A model generated the notes under the pieces. It made no database searches. It saw only the letters and a program-made list of their open reading frames with translations, and was not told the origin of the DNA. This document shows, one piece after another, positions 45,384 to 53,001 of a stretch of 64,000 bases of DNA. The position numbers and the translations under genes are program-made. Source of the DNA: CAVPUA01 sp963828015 (lineage in GTDB: Bacteria > Actinomycetota > Actinomycetes > Mycobacteriales > Jatrophihabitantaceae); contig CAWHCD010000004.1 in NCBI GenBank assembly GCA_963828015.1, positions 124,001 to 188,000 on the forward strand, read 5' to 3'. Position 1 is the first letter of the stretch; each line of letters starts with the position of its first letter.

Positions 45384-45717
45384 CCAGAGGGGCCCCGGCG
45401 CAGCCCGGCCGGCGGCTGAGCAACTACGACTCAGCGTTATCAATCTGTGACTATCTTCAACTCACAGTGACAGCTAGCACATTGTTGCTAAACATCGCTC
45501 ACTCTGTGCGATCATTTTCTTGTTGGGCACGAGCCCTGCCGGATTGTCCATCGATGCGGCGGCCCGGCCCGCTGAACGCTATCGGCCCGCAGCGGGCGCT
45601 CTCCGCTGCCGTAGGCCCGCCGCCCTCACGTGACCGCTGCCCGACTGGACACCCTCGTCCGCGGGCTTAGCCGGCCTATGGCCGCACTCTCCATGCTCGT
45701 GACCCTTAGGGCACTCC
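45384..45717. other. 334-bp non-coding gap
   Basis: No credible gene is seen on either strand. The first half is AT-richer than its surroundings and holds a perfect small palindrome TCACAGTGA (45462-45470). The second half is GC-rich. It should contain the promoter of the secreted HEAAH protein. No known riboswitch could be recognised by eye. Confidence 0.6.
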
Positions 45718-46482
45718 ATGAAACACATCGCCGTTCTGATCGCTGTCACCGTCGCCGTCGGAATTTCCGTTGCCGTACCGGCCGTGCCCGTTTCCGCCAC
45801 GGACTCGACCGCTTCGGCACCATCGGTCACGGCGGTCTCCTCACCCGCAGCGACTAGCTCGGCGGCCCCGGCTTCAGCCACCGCGCCGCCGGTTGTATCC
45901 AGCCCACCGGCCGTAGCAGAGCCGGTTGCCCCATCACCCCAGATCGTCAGCACCGCCCCGGCATCCGCCGCCTCCGCCTCGATCGCCGCGCCGGCGCCAG
46001 CGGCGGTCGCGCCGACACCCTTGGCCGACTCTCGCCTGGCTTACCTGCAGACGATGTACGCATCAGTAGTCCCGGCCATGGAACGCGCAGCGATGGCCGG
46101 TCATTACGTGATCGGCTACAACACTCCTGGCATGGCCTGCGGTACCGGCTGCTCCGGGCTATTCAGCGGCGAGGCCCGATCGTCGTTCAGCCCGACGTTC
46201 TTCACCGTGTCGACCGTGTACCAGCGCAACCTGATCGCCCACGAAGCGGCCCACGCGTACGGCTTCCTGTTCCTCTCGGCGTACACGACGGCCAGCTGGG
46301 CTTCGCTGACCGGATGGCAAGCCGAGTTCCACAACCTTGATCGGAGCTTCGTCGGCACCTATGACGCCGAGGCGTGGGCCGCCTGCGTGGCCTGGGGGCA
46401 GTCCGGCTTCAACAACCGCATCAACCAGGTCAGCAACATCTGCACACCGCAAGCCGCCGCCCTGGCCCTCGCCAACATCTGA
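45718..46482 (+). CDS. Secreted protein with HEAAH zinc-peptidase-like motif
   Basis: This 254-residue protein has a Sec signal (VLIAVTVAVGISVAVPAVPV) and an Ala/Pro/Ser-rich linker (about 30-105). The compact C-domain contains LIAHEAAHAYGFLFLSAYTT, an HEXXH-type zinc motif. DAEAWAACVAWG downstream could supply the third Glu ligand, as in gluzincin-like enzymes. Cysteines in ACGTGCSG, AACVAW and NICTPQ could form disulfides. No known family name is certain. It is probably a cell-wall or extracellular metallopeptidase, or an inactive relative. Confidence 0.72.
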   Translation: MKHIAVLIAVTVAVGISVAVPAVPVSATDSTASAPSVTAVSSPAATSSAAPASATAPPVVSSPPAVAEPVAPSPQIVSTAPASAASASIAAPAPAAVAPTPLADSRLAYLQTMYASVVPAMERAAMAGHYVIGYNTPGMACGTGCSGLFSGEARSSFSPTFFTVSTVYQRNLIAHEAAHAYGFLFLSAYTTASWASLTGWQAEFHNLDRSFVGTYDAEAWAACVAWGQSGFNNRINQVSNICTPQAAALALANI

Positions 46483-46493
46483 CGGCCGCCAAC

Positions 46494-47087
46494 TCAATCG
46501 CGCGGGGGGAAGCCCTCCAGGCCGGGATCAAGTCCCAGTCCGAAGATGCGGAACGCGGTCGCGTGCAGGTCGTAGGCACCGATCGTGAAGACGATGTCCA
46601 TCAGCTGTTGGCGATCGAACTGGGCTTCGAGTTCGGTCCAGGTCGCCGCGGAGATGTCGTGGCGGCCGCACATCTCGTCCACGGCGCGAACCAGTGCGGC
46701 ATCGGGCGCCTCCCACACGGACGAGGACGGGCCTTCGGCCAGGCCGGCGATTTCGGCCTCGGACACGCCCACGGCCCGGGCGAACTTGACGTGCTGGGCC
46801 CACTCGTATTCGCCGTCCCGCAGCCACGAGGTGCGCAGGATGATCAGTTCGCGGACGCGGTCGGAGAGTGTAGATGCAGACAGATGCTGACTGAACACCA
46901 GCCAACTCTTGGTCAGGGCCGGATGCCAGGCGAAGATGCCGATGACGCCCGACGGGGAGCGCGGTGCACCCGACGGCGGGGCAGCGACCCCCGGATTGCG
47001 GCGGGAGCTGAGGATGGACAACGCGTCGCGGACCTCGTCGTCCCAGTCGTCGGCCGGCCGCGGCGGGATCCGGGGCGAAGCTGCCAC
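46494..47087 (-). CDS. Carboxymuconolactone decarboxylase (CMD/AhpD)-family protein
   Basis: This 197-residue helical protein has the CMD core LSDRVRELIILRTSWLRDGE and YEWAQHVKFARAVGVSEAEI (Glu, Trp and His of the family), but no CXXC redox pair. Peroxidase activity is therefore unlikely, and a decarboxylase or lactone-acting role fits better. It starts at the GTG directly after the TauD stop. Paralogues of this type occur in actinobacterial catabolic clusters with unknown reactions. Confidence 0.85.
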   Translation of the reverse strand: MAASPRIPPRPADDWDDEVRDALSILSSRRNPGVAAPPSGAPRSPSGVIGIFAWHPALTKSWLVFSQHLSASTLSDRVRELIILRTSWLRDGEYEWAQHVKFARAVGVSEAEIAGLAEGPSSSVWEAPDAALVRAVDEMCGRHDISAATWTELEAQFDRQQLMDIVFTIGAYDLHATAFRIFGLGLDPGLEGFPPRD

Positions 47088-47945
47088 CTATTCGGTCGGC
47101 TCGACGCCGAGCAGGGTGCTGCGGATCATCTCGCGCCGGGAGCCTTCCTCGTAGGGCTCGACGCAATGCAGCAGGCCCTGGTTGTCCCACATCACGGTGT
47201 CGCCCACCGACCACTCGTGCGTGTAGACCCGGTCGGGCGTCGTCACGCGTTCGGCCAGGGAGTCGAGGAACGCGACCCCTTCGCTGCGCTCCATGCCAAC
47301 GATGCCTTCCGACGTCCCACCGATGATCAGCGACGGACGTCCTTGCCGGTGCTGCCAGACCAGTGGGTGTTCGCGGTGACCCATCTTCGCCCAGGTCGCT
47401 TCCTGCTCCGGCGTCGGACTCTCGATCACCCGCCGCCGCGAGCCGGCCACCGAGTGCACGACCCGCAGCTGCGCGAGTTGCTGCTGCTCCGCCGGTGACA
47501 GCGAGGCATAGAAGTTCCGGGTGCTCGCAAAGGAGGTCCGGCCCCCGATCTGGGACACCTCGACGCAGGTCAGGATCGTGGTCGGCGCAGGGTAGCGCCC
47601 GGGCGGCAGCGTCGCGCCGTCCATGTGCCAGTTGAAAGTCCCCTTGATCGTCTCCTGCCCGCCGTTCTTGGCCGGATCCATCGAGACCCGCATGATGCCG
47701 GGCTCGCCGTAGTTCTCCCCTGAGGACAGGTCGAGCTGGCCGAGGCGCTGGGCGAATGCCACCTGACTCCGGGGGTCGAACCCGACGTCCTTGAGCAGCA
47801 GCACGCCGTGCTCGCGCAGGGCATCCCACAGCAGATCCGGCAAGGCATCGTCGTTGAGCACTCGGTCGGTGTCGAGACCGATGACCTCGGCGCCCAGGTC
47901 GGCGGGCAGCCGGTTGATGACGATCGTGCGCTCAGCTGCCGACAT
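47088..47945 (-). CDS. TauD/TfdA-family Fe(II)/2-oxoglutarate dioxygenase
   Basis: This 285-residue enzyme has the iron facial triad from HXD in NWHMDGATLP and a distal His in NQGLLHCVEPY. The 2-oxoglutarate-binding Arg is in RREMIRSTL. It would hydroxylate or cleave an ether, ester or sulfonate substrate. It overlaps the SDR gene by 14 bases and abuts the CMD gene, forming a three-gene unit. The substrate is not known, but an SDR partner suggests oxidation of the new hydroxyl. Confidence 0.88.
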   Translation of the reverse strand: MSAAERTIVINRLPADLGAEVIGLDTDRVLNDDALPDLLWDALREHGVLLLKDVGFDPRSQVAFAQRLGQLDLSSGENYGEPGIMRVSMDPAKNGGQETIKGTFNWHMDGATLPPGRYPAPTTILTCVEVSQIGGRTSFASTRNFYASLSPAEQQQLAQLRVVHSVAGSRRRVIESPTPEQEATWAKMGHREHPLVWQHRQGRPSLIIGGTSEGIVGMERSEGVAFLDSLAERVTTPDRVYTHEWSVGDTVMWDNQGLLHCVEPYEEGSRREMIRSTLLGVEPTE

Positions 47946-48681
47946 AAGATCCTCCGTTGACGCTCAGGGTCTGACCAGTGATGTAGGAGGCCTCGTCCGA
48001 GACCAGGAACGAACAGGCGTAGGCGATGTCCTCGCCCTGGCCGATGCGCCCGACCGGCAGCCGGCTGCCCATGACCTCGCTGGACGGCAGCACTCCGAGC
48101 GCCTGCTTGCGCTGCACGCTGGGCGTGTCGATCGTGGACGGGGCGATGTTGTTGACGGTCACTCCGGCGGCGCCGAACTCCAGCGCCAGCGTCTTGGTCA
48201 ACGCGATGATCCCGCCCTTGGACGCCGCGTAATGGGCCATGCCCGGAGCTCCGCGCTGGGCACTGGAGGAGGAGATGAGTACGACGCGACCCCAACCGGC
48301 GGCCAGCATGTCGGGCAGGGCCGATTGAACACAGTTGAATGCGCCGGTCAGGTTGATCGCCAGTGCTTGATTCCAGCGCTCGAGCGACATCTCCAGGAAC
48401 GGGTCGCGCCAGGCCACGGCCGCATTGTTGACCAGGACCTCGATCGGACCGAGCTGGTTGCGCACCGTCGTCAGGGCCTGGTCGACCGCGGCCCGGTCGC
48501 TGACGTCTGCGGGGCAGGCGATCACCCGGGCACCCTGCGCGCTGAGTTGCTTGGCCGCCTGTTCAGCCGCCTCGGCGTCGACGTCGACGATGGCCACGGC
48601 ATGGTCGGTCCGGGCCAAACGGGCGGCGATGGACTGCCCGATGCCGGCCGCGGCTCCGGTAACTACTGCCACTCGCGTCAT
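47932..48681 (-). CDS. Short-chain dehydrogenase/reductase
   Basis: This 249-residue classical SDR has the cofactor motif TGAAAGIG (8-15), VDVDAE after strand 2 (NAD preference), NNAA, ISSSSAQRG and the catalytic YAASK. It probably oxidises an alcohol to a ketone. It is first in the SDR-TauD-CMD unit, whose promoter region contains the palindrome GTTAAGGTGCTTAAC. Confidence 0.9.
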   Translation of the reverse strand: MTRVAVVTGAAAGIGQSIAARLARTDHAVAIVDVDAEAAEQAAKQLSAQGARVIACPADVSDRAAVDQALTTVRNQLGPIEVLVNNAAVAWRDPFLEMSLERWNQALAINLTGAFNCVQSALPDMLAAGWGRVVLISSSSAQRGAPGMAHYAASKGGIIALTKTLALEFGAAGVTVNNIAPSTIDTPSVQRKQALGVLPSSEVMGSRLPVGRIGQGEDIAYACSFLVSDEASYITGQTLSVNGGSYVGS

Positions 48682-48738
48682 GCGCCAAACGTAATCCAGA
48701 GCCCGCTGCCCGCCAAGGGTTTTCGGCCATCAATTTAA

Positions 48739-48753
48739 GTTAAGGTGCTTAAC
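48739..48753. promoter_or_regulatory. Palindromic operator between divergent SDR and NTF2-like genes
   Basis: GTTAAG-GTG-CTTAAC is a perfect 6-bp inverted repeat ending one base before the ATG of the NTF2-like gene and 58 bases upstream of the SDR start. It is well placed to control both directions. No regulator gene is adjacent, so the cognate protein is unknown. Confidence 0.6.
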
Positions 48754-48754
48754 C

Positions 48755-49126
48755 ATGAGCAACAGCATCGACCAGGTGAGTGCGCTCGAGCAGCGCCGGT
48801 GGGCTGCCGTGCTGGCCGCGGACATCGAAACGTTGACCGAGCTCTACTCCCCCGACCTGGCTTACACCCACACCGACGGCAAGCTCGACTCTCGTGAGCA
48901 ATACCTGGCCCCGCTGGCGCAAGGTCTCTTCCGCTATACCGCGGTCCCCCGCTCCGACCTGCACTACCGCGAGCATGGCGACGCGGTCATCATCACCGGC
49001 CGCGTCGACCTCACGATCGACGCGGGCGGGCCGGCGATCGTCAAGGCGATGCGATTCAGCGCCGTCTGGAGCCGGGCCGGCGGGCCGTGGCAGCTCGTCG
49101 CCTGGCACGCGAACGCCCTGGACTAA
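48755..49126 (+). CDS. NTF2-like/DUF4440 (SnoaL-type) protein
   Basis: This 123-residue cone-fold protein has the family pattern LEQRRWAAVLAADIETLTEL, LYSPDLAYTHTDGKLDSREQ and a C-terminal strand GGPWQLVAWHANALD. Members include isomerases, dehydratases and binding proteins. Specificity is unclear. It is divergent from the SDR-TauD-CMD unit and shares its operator, so it probably acts on the same compound. Confidence 0.82.
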   Translation: MSNSIDQVSALEQRRWAAVLAADIETLTELYSPDLAYTHTDGKLDSREQYLAPLAQGLFRYTAVPRSDLHYREHGDAVIITGRVDLTIDAGGPAIVKAMRFSAVWSRAGGPWQLVAWHANALD

Positions 49127-49135
49127 CCGTCTCCT

Positions 49136-49207
49136 CGCCGAGTGGGCGCCAACTCCGCGAGTGGGCTCGTACAGAGGACCACTCGGCGGTTAATCGCCCA
49201 CTCGGCG
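49136..49207. repeat. Dispersed palindromic repeat, copy B (intergenic)
   Basis: The order of elements is the same as at 2645-2716: two direct cores (CGCCGAGTGGGCGCC at 49136-49150 and CGCGAGTGGGC at 49156-49166), then two inverted cores CCACTCGGCG (49179-49188 and 49198-49207). The copy fills the 109-base gap between the convergent NTF2-like and CoA-transferase genes. There its stems could act as a terminator for both. Confidence 0.8.
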
Positions 49208-49235
49208 AAAGGGGCGGCTGGGTTAACCGGCTGGG

Positions 49236-50446
49236 TCAACCGACGACCTTGTCGGCGCGCAGCGCGGCGATCTCGGCTGCGGACAGACCGGCGGCATCGC
49301 GCAGGATCTGATCGGTATCGGCGCCCAGGCCGGGCGGGTATTGGTGCGGCCCTCCGGCGGAATCGCTGATATGTAGGGGATTACCGACCACGCGAGCCGA
49401 ATCCTGCTCACGGGACAGGTCGAGCACCATCTGCCGACCGGCCGCCTCTGCGTCGGCCAGCGCCTCGGGCACGGTCCGGATCGTGGAAGCCGGCACCCCC
49501 GCCGCGTTGAGTTGTTCGACCCATTCGTCGGCCGGCAGCCGCAGCAGGGCCGACCCCCAGGCGGCCCACAGCTGCTCCCGGTTGGCCAACCGGGAGCCGG
49601 CATCGGCGAAACGCTCGTCCTCGATCAGCTCGGCCACGCCGAGAACCTTGCAGGCCGACCGCCACATGCCCTCGGTGTTCGCGGTGATGGCGACCAGGCG
49701 AGCATCGCCGGCCGGGAACGTCCGGTACGTGGGAATCGAGTCGTGGCCACTGCCCTGCGGCGGCGGGGTGACGCCGGCAATCAGCGAATAGGCCGCCTGA
49801 TAGGAGAGCATCGCCAGCTGGGCGTCCAACATCGCGACGTCGACGATCGGACCCGTGCCCGGTTCGATCTCGCTCGCGAAGGGCGGCGAGCACGCCCAGG
49901 GAGGAATACAGGCCGGCCACGAGGTCGCCGACCGGAATCCCCAGCCGCACTGGGGATCCGTCCGGTTCACCGGTCAGGCTCATCACCCCGGACGCGGCCT
50001 GGACGATCATGTCGTAGGCCCCGCGGTCCTTCCACGGCCCGTCGGAGCCGAAGCCGGTGATCGAGGCCCACACCAGACCCGGATGCTCGCGGCGAAGATC
50101 CTCCGGATCCAGACCGAGTCGCGCGACAGACACCCGGGCGGAAGTTCTCGACGACCACGTCGGCCCCGGCGATCAGCTGACGAACGAGCTCGACACCGCG
50201 CGGGGTCTTCAGGTCGATCGCGATGCTGCGCTTGTTGCGATTCACCGATAGGAAATAGGCGCTGTCGGCCCCGACGAAGTGCGGCGGGATCGCCCGGCTG
50301 CTGTCCCCGTCGTGGCTCTCGACCTTCACCACCTCGGCGCCCAGATCGGCAAGCAACTGCGTGCAGAACGGTCCCGACAGGAAGGTCGTCAGGTCGATCA
50401 CCCTGATGCCCTCGAGGGCGCGCGAACGCACCGGCTGAGTGCTCAT
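49236..50446 (-). pseudogene. Family III (CaiB/BaiF) CoA-transferase, frameshifted
   Basis: This enzyme moves CoA between carboxylic acids. The N-part (IRVIDLTTFLSGPFCTQLLA, LGAEVVKVESHDGD, NRNKRSIAIDLKTPRG) lies in one frame. The middle (LVWASITGFGSDGPWKDRGA, YDMIVQAASGVMSLTGEPDG) is in a second, after about 50130. The rest (GTGPIVDVAMLDAQLAMLSY with the catalytic Asp, to VPASTIRTVPEAL) returns in a third after about 49870. Joined, it is about 403 residues. The ATG overlaps the thiolase stop (ATGA). It is last in the six-gene unit and would activate an acid product for thiolytic breakdown. Confidence 0.82.
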
Positions 50447-51596
50447 GCCCCGGAGCGCTCGAAGATGTGGATGCAGCAGGCCCCGTGATCAAGACCCGAG
50501 ATGCCGCCGCCGGTGACGTGCGTCAGGGCCAGCGAGGCCTCTGGCACCTGGCGCTGACCGGCGGTGCCGGTGAGCTGCCAGAAGGCCTCGACGACCTGGG
50601 CCGCGCCACTTGCTCCGACCGGATGCCCCTTGCTCAACAACCCGCCGCTGGGGTTGACGACCACGCTGCCCCCGAACGTCGTCTGTCCCGTGCGCAGCAG
50701 CTTCACGCCCTCGCCGACCGCGCAGAGACCGAGCGCCTCGTAGTAGACCAACTCGGCGACCGAGAACGCGTCGTGCAACTCGACGACGTCCAGATCTTGC
50801 GGCGCGACGCCGGCCTGCTCGAACGCATCGCGGGCGCACTCGTAGGTGATCTCGGGCCGCAGCATGTCGCGGAAGCCGCCGACGAACGTTCCCGAGTGCA
50901 ACACCGACGCGCGGACGGTCATGGCCGGACCGCCCAGGCGCTTGCGCACCTTGTCCGACACGACGATCACCGCGGCCGCGCCGTCGCCGGTCGGGCAGCA
51001 CTGCAGCAGGGTCAGCGGATCGGCGATCATCCGCGACGCCAGCACCTCCTCGACCGTGACCGGCTTGCGGTATTGCGCGTACGGGTTGAGGGCGGCGTGG
51101 CGTGCGGGCCTTGACGGTCACCTCGGCCAGGTCCTCGACGGTGGCCCCGCGGTCGTGCAGGTAGCGCCGGGCGCGCATCGCGTACATGGCGGGCATCACC
51201 ATGCCCTGCTGGACTTCCCAGTCCTCGGTGACCAGCGGCAGCGTGCCGCCGCCGAACTGGGTGAGCTTGTCCACGCCGATCACCAGCACGATGTCGTGAT
51301 GCCCGTCGGCGATCGCCCGCTGCGCCTCGTAGAGCGCGGTGGCGCCACCGGAGCAGGCGTTGTCGACGTTGATGACCGGCACTGCCCCGATCCCGATGTC
51401 CTTGCCGATGCGTTGACCGGTGAGCATGCCGCCGAAGGAGTTGCCGCACCAGACCGCGTCGACCTCGCCGGCGGCGATGCCGGCGCTCTTCAGCGCCGCC
51501 AGCACGGCCGGTACCGCCGAGCCCGGCGTAGGAGGACGTGGGATGGCGCCCGAAGGCGATCATCCCGGCGCCGACGACGTGCGCGCTCTCGCTCAC
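50443..51596 (-). pseudogene. Thiolase-fold protein (SCP2/Ltp-like), frameshifted
   Basis: The start GTG at 51596 (VSESAHVVGAGMIAFGRHP) is followed after a break near 51515 by VDAVWCGNSFGG and the active Cys block NVDNACSGGATALYEAQRA. After a break near 51110 comes CCPTGDGAAAVIV, DVVELHDAFSVAELVYYEAL, GGLLSKGHPVGASGAAQ (catalytic His) and the end ISGLDHGACCIHIF. The layout fits lipid-transfer-type thiolases that cleave beta-keto or act as retro-aldolases with a DUF35 partner. The partner gene lies directly upstream with a GTGA overlap. Confidence 0.8.
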
Positions 51597-51992
51597 TTGC
51601 TCCTCCGCCACGAACCACCAGTCGCCCGCATCGCTGATCTCGAGCCGGCAGCGCGCGTCCAGCTCGATCTCGCCGCTCGACTCGAGCGTGGCCAGGACCC
51701 GAACGCCTTCGTCGAGGTCGACGTAGCCCAACGTGTAGGGCGTCGGCCGCGAGGAGGAGACGTGGACCGTCGTGTAGGAGTACACCCGCCCGCCCGGACC
51801 GATGTGGTAGGCGCTCGGGGCTCGGGGGTCGCGCAGGTCGGGCAGACCGGCCGCATCGGGAACCAGGTCGCGTCCGCAGGCCGCGCAGCGGGCCGCCACC
51901 AGCACCGGCGTGCGGTCGGCCTCCCTCACCGCGACGACCATGCCTTCGGCGAGGTCGACGAAGGGCAGCACCGCCGTCTCGTCATCGCTCAC
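51593..51992 (-). pseudogene. DUF35 zinc-ribbon/OB-fold protein, frameshifted
   Basis: This acyl-CoA-associated OB-fold protein of about 133 residues pairs with thiolases or MaoC hydratases. The first zinc-ribbon pair is AARCAACGRDLVP. The second pair, VCPTCATP, is only visible in another frame, so compensating indels lie near 51850 and 51820. The OB domain continues YSYTTVHVSSSRPTPYTLGY, RVLATLESSGEIELDARCRL. The GTG start follows GGGAG. In the given sequence its frame runs on into the thiolase without a stop; a further indel near its end is more likely than a true fusion, because a TGA occurs in GTGA at the junction. Confidence 0.72.
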
Positions 51993-52044
51993 GGCTGACT
52001 CCCGCCCGGTTGTTTCTCGACATCTGCATGGTAAGGACCGTCTC

Positions 52045-52978
52045 CTAGCTGCTCGGGCGGCGGTGGGCCATGAACCGCGCGGACCAGTCCATCGTCGAGG
52101 TCGGCAGGTAGTACCCGTCCGTGCTGTTTATCTGCGCCCAGTGCTCGGCCACTTCCTCGACGGTGGGCACGTCATCTCCGTCGTGCACGTAGCCCGGGAC
52201 CTCGGCGATGAATTGCCGCGTGAATCGGCCCACCACCGGCGCCGTAGATCTCCCCGCGAGCCTGGCAGTCCTCGTGCGCCAGGTAGGCCATCATCGGCGA
52301 GACCCACGCCGGGTCCATGTAGGCGAGGGCCGCCTGCTGCGCCGCGGTCGCGGAGATGCTCGACTTCTGATCGCCGCGACGCGTCATCGCCGCCGGCGAC
52401 AGGATGTTGATCCGGATGTCGGAGTCGCCCGCGGCCACCGTCATGCTGCGCGCCATCCCGATCACAGCGCCCTTGGCCGTGGCGTAGGTCAGGTTGTCGG
52501 GTAGCCCGAACACCCCGGTCGAGGTCGTCATCACGACCCGCCCGTAACCCTGTTCGACGAAGTGCGGCCAGGCGGCGACGGTCGTGAACAGCGAGCCGGC
52601 GACGTGCACGGCCATCGTCCGTTCGTAGTTGGCGTAGTCGACCTCCAGCGGGCCGGCAAAGACCGATATACCGGCGTTATTGACCACGATGTCGATGCCG
52701 CCGAACTCGGTGACCGCGTGATCGATAAGACCCCGCGCGCCCTCTTCGGTGCCGATGTTCGCGGTGTCGGCCACGGCCGTGCCGCCCGCCGCGGCAATCT
52801 CTTCGACCACGCCGTGCGCCGGCCCCTCGTCCGCGCCGAAGCCGAGCTTGTCGCCCCCGAGGTCGTTGACGACGACCTTCGCGCCGCGCGCGGCCAGCAG
52901 CAGGGCATGGGCGCGCCCGATTCCGCGGCCCGCGCCGGTAACCACGGCGACGCGGCCGTCAAAGCGATACTCACTCAT
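52045..52978 (-). pseudogene. Short-chain dehydrogenase (17-beta-HSD4-like), one frameshift
   Basis: This SDR of about 310 residues has TGAGRGIGRAHALLLAARGA (cofactor loop), VVNDLGGDKLG (typical of MFE-2/17-beta-HSD4-type 3-hydroxyacyl-CoA dehydrogenases), NNAGIS, STGVFGLPDNLTYATAKG (catalytic Tyr/Lys) and INILSPAAMTR. A break near 52235 leads to the C-part VGRFTRQFIAEVPGYVHDGD and the stop at 52045. The likely reaction is oxidation of a 3-hydroxyacyl-CoA or cyclic alcohol. It lies between the monooxygenase and DUF35 genes with short gaps. Confidence 0.83.
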
Positions 52979-53001
52979 TGTTGGACTTCTCCGTTGTCTG
53001 G

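Noticed and set aside
45384..45717. c-di-AMP (ydaO) or c-di-GMP riboswitch before the secreted protein
   Set aside because: The conserved riboswitch cores could not be recognised by eye; a covariance-model search would be decisive.
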